A stretch of DNA of 22,077 bases from a virus, in IMG/VR virus record IMGVR_UViG_3300042294_000075, positions 1-22,077 of that record; one strand, given 5' to 3'. Both the position numbers and the translations under genes were made by a program. Numbering within the stretch: position 1 is the stretch's first letter; each line of letters opens with the position of its first letter. Under the pieces are notes generated by a model. That model searched no databases. It was given only the letters and a program-made list of their open reading frames with translations, and was not told the origin of the DNA. This document shows positions 14,843 to 22,077 of this stretch, in pieces.

Positions 14843-15454
14843 TTAACTCAAACGATAAACCACAAAGGTGTCAGCTGCAGTCTTGCGGCAACGGAATCGT
14901 GCAGATGCACCAGCCGTTCCAGCAGTTGCAGCAGCACCCACGATGGTCACGCCTGTGTTGACCGTAAGGGTCAAAGCAAACGCAGCCAAAGTAATCAGGC
15001 TGAAGTCAAACGAATCACCAATCGCCCACTCAGTTGCCAGATCAAGGTTTGCACCTGTTGGCAATTGAACATCACGGCCAGCAGTTGGTGTTGCTGTAAT
15101 GATGCCAGTCAGCACGTTCGCTGCTGTGGCAATCATTGATGCGCCATCAGCAATGTTGGCTGGCGCACCTTGAGGTTGCCAGTTGCCACTGTTGTTGATG
15201 TCAGGCGCAACACCCACCGAGTAATACGCACCAGATGCACCAGCCTGAATAATCACGTTGGTGGCATTGGTAAATGCGCCTGACACATAGGTGGCGTTCT
15301 CGACCACGGTCAACAGGTCATTAGCTTCAGGAAAGTTGGGGAAACCAACTTCTTGAAACACACTCGCTGGTGAGTATGCTTGAACGGCGATTTTCTCGCC
15401 TGCTGGCACTGCGACAGTTGCTGTGCCTTGTGCAAAAACGATGTTATAGGACAT
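14843..15454 (-). CDS. Putative head decoration / structural protein
   Basis: 203 residues, low charge, rich in A, T, V and G, with regular beta strands (TATVAVPAGEKIAVQAYSPA, TNVIIQAGASGAYYSVGVAP, ITATPTAGRDVQLPTGA, ending RFRCRKTAADTFVVYRLS). AAAGGA lies about seven bases before the ATG, and the gene starts 11 bases after the coat stop. The position directly after the coat and the beta-sandwich composition suit a capsid decoration or stabilising protein, but P22 itself has none here and I do not recognise a named family. A possible terminator-like hairpin follows it. Confidence 0.7.
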   Translation of the reverse strand: MSYNIVFAQGTATVAVPAGEKIAVQAYSPASVFQEVGFPNFPEANDLLTVVENATYVSGAFTNATNVIIQAGASGAYYSVGVAPDINNSGNWQPQGAPANIADGASMIATAANVLTGIITATPTAGRDVQLPTGANLDLATEWAIGDSFDFSLITLAAFALTLTVNTGVTIVGAAATAGTAGASARFRCRKTAADTFVVYRLS

Positions 15455-15465
15455 GATTGTTTCCT

Positions 15466-16755
15466 TTAAGGAGTCTGATTAAACAACAAGATACCAGACA
15501 TCTCTGGCTGCTTATTGACCACGCCAAAGAGGGTATCAAGACGATACTTGGTCTTCATTGTGTTCACATCGTATTGCTTCTGCATCACCAACTCGATGCC
15601 CTGATCTGTCGAGGCACGCATCACTGCGACACCAGCGTCAGATGGGACAGCGTAACGACCAGGCAGAATCTCAAGAGCATCTTTCTGCCAGAAGCAGTTG
15701 ATCGGTGCTGTGTCGAGGTTCAGACGGGTAATTCCGGCTGCAGCATTCGCAGTCACGATACAGTTCTGGTACTGCAGTTCTGCATCAGTTCCGCCTTGAG
15801 CCGAGATGATCGGTGGTGTGATAACGACAGAAGTCGCATTGACCACTTGCACAACACGGAAAGTCTTGGCAAAGCCAGTACCCTGCTTTGTGATGTGATG
15901 AACAGCCTCAACGCCAGAGATCTCAAACGGTGTACCGACCAACAAGCCTGCGCTCGCTGTCACGGTAATGGTCTGGAAACGGTTGTCAACGTTCTGTGTC
16001 TCACCAGTTACTGCGGTCTGGGTAGCTTGTGGAACGTAATAGTTGTTTGCACCAACTAAGGTTGACATCGTGGTGTTTGCACCAGCAGCAGCAAGCAAAC
16101 GATTTGCATAGTCTAGTTTGTAGGTCTCGAAGCCTGCGACCATACCAACGAAACTGCGCTCAAACGCATTGTTTGACTTGTTGCCAGAGAAACTGCGCGA
16201 CACAGATGCGCCACCAGCACCACCAGCAATGTTGCCTGCCAAACCGTTATAGTCACGGCTCGACAATGCCAGATAGCGATCAAACGCCTGCACGCCCTGC
16301 TCGTTCATGATGCTGTCGCACAAAGCGATGTCATCGTAATCCCCTGCGGCTGTGTTGGTTGTAACAACCAGTGAGCCTTGGGCAGCAGCCACGTTCATGA
16401 TGGCGATGTTGATGTCTGATGCGAGTTTTTGCTTTGCAGCATCACCCAAACGGTTTTCTTGCAACGCATCACGCAGCTCGAGCGCGTCCAGAATGAAAGG
16501 CACAGACTTTTGAAAGCCGAGTGTCGCTGGGACTGTGAGCTGTGTGTAAGCTGTGAAGTTACCTGTCTGATCCATACCGTCATACGACTGAGCGATGTAA
16601 GGCTGGGGGCGGTAGATAACGTTGTTGGTGCGTTCCATCATCGAGCTATCTGTGTTGTAGATAGACACGTTGCGGGATAAAACTAGAGCGTCGTTGAAGC
16701 CTTCGAGGATGTCCTCAAATGCAACACGCTCTTCTTTCGAGAATGAGTTACTCAT
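15466..16755 (-). CDS. Major capsid (coat) protein, P22 gp5-like
   Basis: 429 residues, almost exactly the 430 of P22 coat. The start (MSNSFSKEERVAFEDILEGF then DALVLSRNVSIY), the N-terminal YRPQPYIAQSYDG.D..G segment and the later ALELRDALQENRLGDAAKQK, ASDINIAIMN and FDRYLALSSRDYNGLAGN match the P22_CoatProtein family, an HK97 fold with an inserted I-domain. It assembles with scaffold into a T=7-type procapsid in P22; the lattice here is assumed. AAGGA lies about 9 bases before the ATG, in an AT-rich gap after the scaffold stop. Scaffold upstream and portal before that give the P22 order. Confidence 0.9.
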   Translation of the reverse strand: MSNSFSKEERVAFEDILEGFNDALVLSRNVSIYNTDSSMMERTNNVIYRPQPYIAQSYDGMDQTGNFTAYTQLTVPATLGFQKSVPFILDALELRDALQENRLGDAAKQKLASDINIAIMNVAAAQGSLVVTTNTAAGDYDDIALCDSIMNEQGVQAFDRYLALSSRDYNGLAGNIAGGAGGASVSRSFSGNKSNNAFERSFVGMVAGFETYKLDYANRLLAAAGANTTMSTLVGANNYYVPQATQTAVTGETQNVDNRFQTITVTASAGLLVGTPFEISGVEAVHHITKQGTGFAKTFRVVQVVNATSVVITPPIISAQGGTDAELQYQNCIVTANAAAGITRLNLDTAPINCFWQKDALEILPGRYAVPSDAGVAVMRASTDQGIELVMQKQYDVNTMKTKYRLDTLFGVVNKQPEMSGILLFNQTP

Positions 16756-16772
16756 TTTAAATTCCTTTTAAA

Positions 16773-17606
16773 TTATTTGGATGCTGTCCGTTTCTGCGCT
16801 CTGTACTGAATGACTTTCGTCATGTTGCCAGTCCGAGCCGCTTCTTCTCGCAGCCGTTCTAAGGTTGAGTCTATCGCACCCGATGATCGTCCTGTTCCTG
16901 ACACGACACGTTCCGGTGCGGGTGCTGCCCGACGATTGGTCACTTTCAATTCCTTCTCCAGTTTCGCAACCGCAAAAGCAAACTTTACGGGATCAGATAA
17001 CTTTGCAAGTTCCGCAGTTTTCTTTGGATTCTTGCCAAGTGCATACACGACGAGTGCGGGATTATCACAACCATTCAGAAGCACGCCTTGTTGTGTAATA
17101 TTTAAAAGCTGCTGGACGGTTTCCTCAGCATCTTCATAATCACGGACTTTGAGTTCGGCTCTCGCCTTCCCGTAGTCGTTCAACTTGGCTTGCCAGGCTT
17201 GTTGCTGTTGCTGCTCTGATTGCTGGGCTTGTTCAGCCTCACGATCATGCTCGCGCTTGCGTTCATGCCATTGGTCTAATGCTGCTTCAAATAAATCAGT
17301 ATCGTAATCATAAGCATCGAGCTTGGGCTTCGGTCCTAACGTCACAACTGGCTTGATCTCAGTTGTGGTGGCCGATAGCCTGGCTTCTAACTCACGAATG
17401 CGACGCTCTTTTTCCCTATTCGTCTTACGCAGCTCACGCACCCATTCAGGCGCACGAACTTCCTCTTCGGCGGGGGGCGCATCCTCACCAATTGAGACAA
17501 CAACCTCGTCCGTTTCCGACTCTTCAGATTCCAGATCAACTTCTTCTGCAATCGTCACTTCTTCAACGGACTCTTCTTGTTCGTCTACTTCTGCCCTTTC
17601 ATTCAT
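16773..17606 (-). CDS. Capsid scaffolding protein
   Basis: 277 residues (P22 gp8: 303). Residues 1-50 are highly acidic (VDEQEESVEEVTIAEEVDLE), followed by a charged coiled coil (about 55-80, RELRKTNREKERRIRELEAR) and a glutamine-rich helix near 120-140. The last 40 residues are basic and helical (STLERLREEAARTGNMTKVI, QYRAQKRTASK), as in the coat-binding helix-turn-helix of P22 scaffold. It lies between portal and coat, the standard position. It would organise coat subunits into procapsids and then leave. GGGG, eight bases upstream, is the likely ribosome binding site. Confidence 0.85.
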   Translation of the reverse strand: MNERAEVDEQEESVEEVTIAEEVDLESEESETDEVVVSIGEDAPPAEEEVRAPEWVRELRKTNREKERRIRELEARLSATTTEIKPVVTLGPKPKLDAYDYDTDLFEAALDQWHERKREHDREAEQAQQSEQQQQQAWQAKLNDYGKARAELKVRDYEDAEETVQQLLNITQQGVLLNGCDNPALVVYALGKNPKKTAELAKLSDPVKFAFAVAKLEKELKVTNRRAAPAPERVVSGTGRSSGAIDSTLERLREEAARTGNMTKVIQYRAQKRTASK

Positions 17607-17664
17607 ACACTGACCCCATTAAACTCACCCATTTAAGGCTGGATGGATACCATTTTCTTGCATT

Positions 17665-19725
17665 TTATCTGACAACAGGCTGAATTTGCTCACCTTGTGC
17701 GGCTTGTTGGGCTGCTTCAATCTCTGTCATCACCATATTCTGTTGCTCGACTCCGGTCTTGGCAAGGGTTTCGGCAGTCTTTGCCTTAGCCAACCCTGCG
17801 TCTGCCACGGTCTTAATGACGCTTGCTCTGGCCTGCGCTGCCTTAGCCGTTGCCTCTTCAGCCGCTGCCTGCAGGAATATTGAGTTTGCATCAACCTGTT
17901 GACTTTGCATTTGCTGCTCTTGAGCGAGCATCTCAGCCTCTTGCTCTGTCGGTTTGACAACGCCCAGGCGCAACAGTTGCTTACGGAAGAAGTCTCTCAC
18001 ATCGCCAATGCCTTCACCTTCCATGTTCATCATGGCCATCGCTTGTAGGACTTGCTTGGTCTGTGGATCGTCGGTGATCGCCATCATGCCTGTCAAAGCA
18101 CGAACGGTTGCCGCACGCTTGCTTGAACTCGATGGGCCGACATCAACGTTGACATCAAACTTGGCGCGACTCAGGTCGTTTTCCATGATGACCTCGCCAG
18201 TCTCGGACACCTTTGGTCGCATCAACTCAACGGTGCTGACTTCCTCAGTGCGCCCGATAACCTTCATCTTGCGACCTTCTTCCACATAAATGTCTCGCGC
18301 CATGCTCAACCAAATTTCACCTGATCGCTTCATGCCTTTCGCAAAGTTGCTCATGTAAATAAAGGTCTGCATATCCAGACGGGTCTGAATCATCTCGACT
18401 GCTTTGCCTGAGATGTTGCTGACAATTTGCTCACCTTGAGACGATGCGCCCAAGATTTCTTTCATGTCTGATTCGGTGATCTGCAACAATGCCGCCATCG
18501 CTGGTGGGATTTGTGCGCTGCGAGTGTACGCCAGTGGCCCTTGAACCTGAGTGCTGCCATCAGCACCTGTGATCGGATTGACCAACAGGTATGGATAGTT
18601 CTTTAAGTTATCGTCAGCCCACATAATCTGGTGGCCAGCGACTTGTTCAGGAGTCAGGATCGGTTTCTCAACGGATGATAATGCGCTGATCTCACCTAAC
18701 TTTGAGAGCTGCATATTCTTCAGACGCTGGGCATCCTTGGCCAGGCGCACATGACCCATGCAACGCTCAACGTTGTCCACGAACCACCGTTTGCCATACA
18801 CAGGCACAACAGGGATACAGTTGCCAGCGATATATCCTGCATCCTCTAAGACCTTGCCGCCAGACATAATGTACTTACGCACACGATTGCGCTTAATCTT
18901 GCGCTGGCGAACCTCGACGCTGCCAATGGCTAAAAGGGTCTCTTCTAGTGTCTCGTCGTTCCTGAAATCATCCTGACGGTACTTCTCTTCTGTCCCATCG
19001 ATGCTCTGAAAGATACGGATCGTCTCAGCGACTTCCTCGACCTTGAAGTATTCAGCGACAAACACAACATCAGGCGTTGCCCAATCAAACTCGTATTGAT
19101 GGATGATCTTTGGCCAGTCTGTCGGGTCATCGTTGTAGGTTTCTTTGTAACTCTCGCGGGTCATACTGTTGACCACAAAGCAAAACAAAGCGTCCGACTT
19201 GTCCTGGCGTTTCGAGTTCAGGTCAAAGAATACCGAGCTGTCAGCATCAAAGATCGGCTCAAAGATGATGCGCTGGCGGTCATTGTCCTCATCTTCGTCA
19301 TCTTCGTAGACGGTTCTGAGCCTGAATGCGCCAATGCCGCCACCCACTGCTTCTTCAAATGCGTTGTCGTAGGCTTCATTTGCCACCGAGTCCTGCTCGT
19401 CAGCCCTGTAAAGACCATCACAAGTGTCAGCCAGACTATCTTCTGCGCCATCTTTGGCGATGTAATCGACTGTGATTCGGTTGTTTCGGTACTCGTTAAC
19501 AATACGAATGACCGACAGCATGATCTTGTTAACCTCGAAACGAGGCTTATTTTCATACTGATCGTAGAGTGGACCTTCCCATTGTGCGCCGCAAATAGAG
19601 TAAAACCGCCGATCCTGCAAACATTGGAGACGCTCGTCCCGCAGCGCAGTTTGGATGTCGTTGTACTGGCGCAGAGCCTCAGCGTGCAAGTTTGCCAAGC
19701 GTTGATCGGTTGGTATGCGTGCCAT
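17665..19725 (-). CDS. Portal protein, P22 gp1-like
   Basis: 686 residues from ATG 19725 (P22 gp1: 725). The start is set by AGAGGA six bases upstream; the frame stays open 40 codons further, but that part overlaps the terminase end. Family marks: QDRRFYSICGAQWEG, RPRFEVN-type KPRFEVNKIMLSVIRIVNEY, the EAVGGGIGAFRLRT segment, an acidic loop YEDDEDEDNDR (140-150), KRWFVDNVERCMGHVRLAKDA and ESDMKEILGASSQGEQ. The last 90 or so residues are an alanine/glutamine-rich helix, like the C-terminal barrel of the P22 portal. It forms the dodecameric DNA entry/exit ring and contacts terminase and gp4. Confidence 0.9.
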   Translation of the reverse strand: MARIPTDQRLANLHAEALRQYNDIQTALRDERLQCLQDRRFYSICGAQWEGPLYDQYENKPRFEVNKIMLSVIRIVNEYRNNRITVDYIAKDGAEDSLADTCDGLYRADEQDSVANEAYDNAFEEAVGGGIGAFRLRTVYEDDEDEDNDRQRIIFEPIFDADSSVFFDLNSKRQDKSDALFCFVVNSMTRESYKETYNDDPTDWPKIIHQYEFDWATPDVVFVAEYFKVEEVAETIRIFQSIDGTEEKYRQDDFRNDETLEETLLAIGSVEVRQRKIKRNRVRKYIMSGGKVLEDAGYIAGNCIPVVPVYGKRWFVDNVERCMGHVRLAKDAQRLKNMQLSKLGEISALSSVEKPILTPEQVAGHQIMWADDNLKNYPYLLVNPITGADGSTQVQGPLAYTRSAQIPPAMAALLQITESDMKEILGASSQGEQIVSNISGKAVEMIQTRLDMQTFIYMSNFAKGMKRSGEIWLSMARDIYVEEGRKMKVIGRTEEVSTVELMRPKVSETGEVIMENDLSRAKFDVNVDVGPSSSSKRAATVRALTGMMAITDDPQTKQVLQAMAMMNMEGEGIGDVRDFFRKQLLRLGVVKPTEQEAEMLAQEQQMQSQQVDANSIFLQAAAEEATAKAAQARASVIKTVADAGLAKAKTAETLAKTGVEQQNMVMTEIEAAQQAAQGEQIQPVVR

Positions 19726-19730
19726 GTTTA

Positions 19731-19736
19731 TCCTCT
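19731..19736 (-). promoter_or_regulatory. Ribosome binding site fixing the portal start
   Basis: AGAGGA on the minus strand with a five-base spacer before ATG 19725, in the 25-base gap after the terminase stop. It supports MARIPTDQRL as the true N-terminus rather than the longer open frame. Confidence 0.7.
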
Positions 19737-19750
19737 TTGTGCGTATTAAA

Positions 19751-20977
19751 TCACCATTTGTTAGCAACTGGCAAGGGAGTAAAGGTCTGAACCTTAGAAA
19801 TATTAGTTCTCCTGACACCTTCGCAAGCATACCGCAGTGCGTCAATCACATGGTTCTTCTTGTCTTGCAACAGCGGCAACACTCGTCCAGTTAGCGGATC
19901 GGTGCGGTAACTGTACAGACTCAGCTCGTCAATCGTGTGCTTACATCTTGGATGCACCACGATGTCGTAGTTCTTGAGAAACTCGATGCCTTCCTCTACA
20001 GACTTCGCCCCTTTGACTGCACCCATGATCTTAGGAAACCCGTTCTTTCTCATGTGGCTGATGGTCTCTGGTCTTGCTGAGTCTGCCACGATTGGCCACT
20101 TCTCTGCCTCTGGAATGGTCATAAACAGGTCAGGCGTGTTCACAATCTCGCACCCGACCATGTACGCTTCGTAATCAATGTATAGCGTGCGCCCAATAAT
20201 GTGGCATCGCACCAACACTGTCGGATCAATAGCGAATCCCCAATCCGCGCCCAAACGGTGGATCGCCTCTGGTGAGGCTTCAAAATCGTCAATCTTCCAG
20301 TTGCGAAACACCCTGGCGTTGCTGTTTGTTAGATACTGACCTTGCCAGACGTGCTGATACTTGTCTGGGTCTCGCCTTTGGTCGTACTCCATCTCGTCGC
20401 GCAAGACATCGGGAAACCAAGGGTTATCGCTAAAGTTGACCTTGATGACCTGAGCATCCTTTGGTGGCTCAGGACCACGCAGCAGAAAGTCCACAGGATC
20501 GGATTGCTGGCGTGGATTCCATGAGAACCACAGCTCAGAGTCGGGCTTTCGTATCGTTGGGCGCAACAGATCGAGACTCGTCTGGCTTAGGCTCTGGGCT
20601 TCCTCCACCCAGGCGCAATCGTATCCTTCTAGCGATTTAATTGAGTCGCTTGTATGGTTTTGCATACCTTGAAAGATAATCGCGCCATCGCCCTTTTTGG
20701 ACTTGATGACCGCATCTTGAACCTCAAAGTAGGCGCCAGCGTTCATTGCTTGAATCTTTGTCTCAAGCAGGCGTTTGACCGATTGCTGCAGCGACTTCTG
20801 TATTTCACGCACACACACGCTTCGACGCTTCTGATCCATAATGTGAGTCTCGATCATCATCTCAGCAAAGAAATGAGACTTGCCTGAGCCTCGACCGCCC
20901 CAAGCTGCCTTGTATCTGGACGGGTCAAGCAATGGAACAGCCCACTCTGGAGTCTTGAGCTGCAGCGTTTTACCCAT
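19751..20977 (-). CDS. terL: Terminase large subunit, PBSX family
   Basis: 408 residues from ATG 20977. Walker A is GGRGSGKS (27-34); Walker B is CAWVEEA (121-127), with the usual glutamates; WNPR at 153-156 matches the coupling region. The nuclease domain shows GADWGFAIDPT (D245), ADSARPE (D299) and HVIDALRYA (D379), the three metal-binding acidic positions of this family, with HPRCKHTIDELSLY between. It cuts concatemers and pumps DNA into the head through the portal. P22's own large subunit is of a different length and type, so the packaging motor was likely exchanged. The start overlaps the small-subunit stop by 8 bases, with no clear Shine-Dalgarno sequence; an upstream TTG (21007) is less likely. 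Confidence 0.93.
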   Translation of the reverse strand: MGKTLQLKTPEWAVPLLDPSRYKAAWGGRGSGKSHFFAEMMIETHIMDQKRRSVCVREIQKSLQQSVKRLLETKIQAMNAGAYFEVQDAVIKSKKGDGAIIFQGMQNHTSDSIKSLEGYDCAWVEEAQSLSQTSLDLLRPTIRKPDSELWFSWNPRQQSDPVDFLLRGPEPPKDAQVIKVNFSDNPWFPDVLRDEMEYDQRRDPDKYQHVWQGQYLTNSNARVFRNWKIDDFEASPEAIHRLGADWGFAIDPTVLVRCHIIGRTLYIDYEAYMVGCEIVNTPDLFMTIPEAEKWPIVADSARPETISHMRKNGFPKIMGAVKGAKSVEEGIEFLKNYDIVVHPRCKHTIDELSLYSYRTDPLTGRVLPLLQDKKNHVIDALRYACEGVRRTNISKVQTFTPLPVANKW

Positions 20978-21395
20978 TCTTGACGATGACACGCTCAATC
21001 TTGGCAAATTCTAGGGGCGCACCATCTGCACCCGTTAGCTCATGCTTTTGCGTCTCAGCCCAGCGCATTTGGGTCTTTGACCACCAGATCATGGCTGTGG
21101 TATCGCCGCCCATCGCCTTCTGGAATAGCGTCTTGCCCACTTGAGCGTTTGCCTTGGACTTACCAGACACCAGCTCAGAGCTAAAGTGCGCCCTCAAAGT
21201 GTCAATGTGGATTCCATCCCGTACCAATGCGCCAATCTGGTCAATTGGTAGTCCGTATCCAGACAAGGCTTCGACCTGTTTGCGCTCGGCTTCTGTCGGT
21301 ACAAAGGCTGGTCTGCCTGCGCCTGAACGCGCTCCACCATTTGGACCTCGCTTTTTTAGTGGTGGTTTTTCAGTTATTTGTTTCTTTGCTGCCAT
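20970..21395 (-). CDS. Terminase small-subunit-like DNA-binding protein
   Basis: 141 residues. A basic N-terminal tail with GARSGAGRPAFVPTEAER leads to a helix-turn-helix-like stretch (50-71, PIDQIGALVRDGIHIDTLRA, HF). The continuation (SELVSGKSKANAQVGKTLFQ, then AMGGDTTAMIWWSKTQMRW) is the usual pattern of proteins placed just before PBSX-type large terminases. It would recognise phage DNA and load the motor. GGAGG lies six bases before the ATG, and its start overlaps the methyltransferase by 26 bases. The C-terminal 25 residues are family-typical spacer. A general phage DNA-binding regulator is a weaker alternative. Confidence 0.78.
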   Translation of the reverse strand: MAAKKQITEKPPLKKRGPNGGARSGAGRPAFVPTEAERKQVEALSGYGLPIDQIGALVRDGIHIDTLRAHFSSELVSGKSKANAQVGKTLFQKAMGGDTTAMIWWSKTQMRWAETQKHELTGADGAPLEFAKIERVIVKNG

Positions 21396-22077
21396 GTGAA
21401 ACCTCCGCGAAAGGTTGACCTGTATCTGCGTGAATTGCTTTCTTACCTGTGAAATCCTGCCACCGTTTAATGATTACATCGCAATACTTAGGGTCTAGTT
21501 CCATTAAATATGAAACACGACCATTCTTTTCTGCTGCAATAAGTGTTGTTCCGCTACCACCAAACAAATCCAAAACAATATCACCACCCTTTGTATTGTT
21601 TAGCATTTGATACTCAAACAATGCCACAGGCTTCATCGTTGGGTGCTCACCGTTACGAGATGGCTTATCAAACTCCAATATGGTTGTTTGCTTTCTATCT
21701 GAAGCCCACAGATGTCCAGAGCCATCTTTCCAACCATACAGACAAGGCTCGTGCTGCCAGTGATAATCTTGCCTGCCCATCACCAATGATGATTTTTTCC
21801 ATATTAAGCATTGACGCACTTTCCATCCAGCGTCATTGATTGCCCCTCTGAAGTTGTAACCCTCTGAATCTGCGTGCCATATATAAAAAACAGCACCTGC
21901 TTTCATCACAAAATCAGCGGTAACAAACGCATCCCGTAAAAACTGACGAAAGCTATCATCATCCATACTGTCATTTTGAATGGTTAAACTATTTTTAGTT
22001 TTTCCCACGTATGAAACATTGTACGGAGGGTCAGTCAGCAGCATATCTACCCCCCCCCCCCCCGCAAGTTTTGTCAC
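21370..22077 (-). CDS. Beta-class DNA methyltransferase (N6-adenine or N4-cytosine), 5' end outside window
   Basis: 235 codons visible, open to the right edge. The GTG at the edge reads as an internal valine, because family members have more sequence before this point (often a ParB-like domain, which I cannot see). Motif IV is DPPY (16-19, in LLTDPPYNVSYVGK) and the SAM-binding motif I is LDLFGGSGTT (169-178), with HPTMKP at 145-150; this order (IV before I) is the beta class. It would methylate phage DNA, protecting it from host restriction or marking it. Four glycines just before DPPY come from a run of 14 G. It ends within the small-terminase start. Adenine is the likelier target (DPPY). 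Confidence 0.9.
   Translation of the reverse strand: MTKLAGGGGVDMLLTDPPYNVSYVGKTKNSLTIQNDSMDDDSFRQFLRDAFVTADFVMKAGAVFYIWHADSEGYNFRGAINDAGWKVRQCLIWKKSSLVMGRQDYHWQHEPCLYGWKDGSGHLWASDRKQTTILEFDKPSRNGEHPTMKPVALFEYQMLNNTKGGDIVLDLFGGSGTTLIAAEKNGRVSYLMELDPKYCDVIIKRWQDFTGKKAIHADTGQPFAEVSHGSKETNN
22050..22063 (-). repeat. 14-base G homopolymer inside the methyltransferase frame
   Basis: The plus strand shows 14 consecutive C. On the coding strand this is GCG, four GGG codons and the first base of GTA, upstream of DPPY by six codons. Loss of one G would create TAG right after the tract; gain of one would run into TGA seven codons later. It is either a contingency locus or an assembly/sequencing artefact near the edge. 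Confidence 0.9.

Noticed and set aside
15457-16059. 200-codon plus-strand frame opposite the coat gene
   Set aside because: Antisense to the P22-type coat; rich in C and H, unlike a real protein.
17625-17663. 12-codon leader-like frame (MQENGIHPALNG) between portal and scaffold
   Set aside because: Too short to support, no ribosome binding site of its own; probably chance.
19096-19749. 217-codon plus-strand frame opposite the portal gene
   Set aside because: The portal protein on the other strand has strong family motifs throughout; the plus-strand peptide is compositionally odd and antisense.
19726-19845. Upstream 40-codon extension of the portal frame
   Set aside because: It overlaps the terminase end and is unlike a portal N-terminus; AGAGGA precedes the ATG at 19725.
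20978-21007. TTG start extending the large terminase by ten residues
   Set aside because: The ATG at 20977 gives a normal family N-terminus; the extension lies deep within the small-subunit gene and has no ribosome binding site.
22075-22077. GTG at the right edge as the methyltransferase start
   Set aside because: A start this close to DPPY with no upstream context is only the edge of the window; family members extend further upstream.

Overview
The window is one strand-coherent stretch of a tailed-phage genome: a podovirus, or a prophage of that type, with a P22-like virion. Every gene I can support lies on the minus strand, so the operon reads from position 22077 down to 1. Genes touch or overlap (ATGA, TAATG and short overlaps) and the longest gap between genes is about 58 bases. 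No stretch over 300 bases lacks a gene. I see no tRNA, integrase, repressor, lysis or replication gene, so lifestyle cannot be judged. The host cannot be named. Canonical AGGAG-type ribosome binding sites and P22-type ejection proteins suggest a Gram-negative bacterium, and the sequence looks like an uncultured environmental phage.

Layout in the direction of transcription. (1) 22077-19751: a beta-class DNA methyltransferase whose 5' part lies outside the window, a small-terminase-like protein and a PBSX-family large terminase. (2) 19725-15466: portal, acidic scaffold and P22-type coat protein; the coat is 429 residues, essentially P22 length. (3) 15454-13826: a beta-rich putative decoration protein, two small proteins (one lysine-rich, one with a HeH/LEM-like C-terminus) and a P22 gp4-like tail accessory factor. 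(4) 13816-11855: a repeat-bearing fibre/collar-like protein and three consecutive small, very basic proteins, inserted between gp4 and gp10. (5) 11854-9597: a gp10-like DNA-stabilisation (tail hub) protein and a protein with the position and architecture of a tail needle with a C-terminal knob. (6) 9600-8341: three proteins of unknown function, one cysteine-rich and one with a DDxxD-G-D signature like isoprenyl diphosphate synthases. (7) 8348-3213: three ejection proteins corresponding by order to P22 gp7, gp20 and gp16. (8) 3207-1: a tailspike with a P22-type head-binding domain and parallel beta-helix, and a second adhesin-like protein cut by the left edge.

Together these genes package DNA (small and large terminase), build the procapsid (portal, scaffold, coat), close the head and neck (gp4, gp10, needle), load ejection proteins and attach receptor-binding spikes. 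The order matches P22 (3-2-1-8-5-4-10-26-14-7-20-16-9), which supports assignments by position where sequence alone is weak. The points most worth following are a 14-base G tract inside the methyltransferase frame next to its catalytic motif, the cassette of small basic proteins, the isoprenyl-synthase-like motif in the gp14 position, two unrelated peptide-repeat arrays in the gp7-like protein, and the needle/knob protein with a 57-bp tandem duplication.
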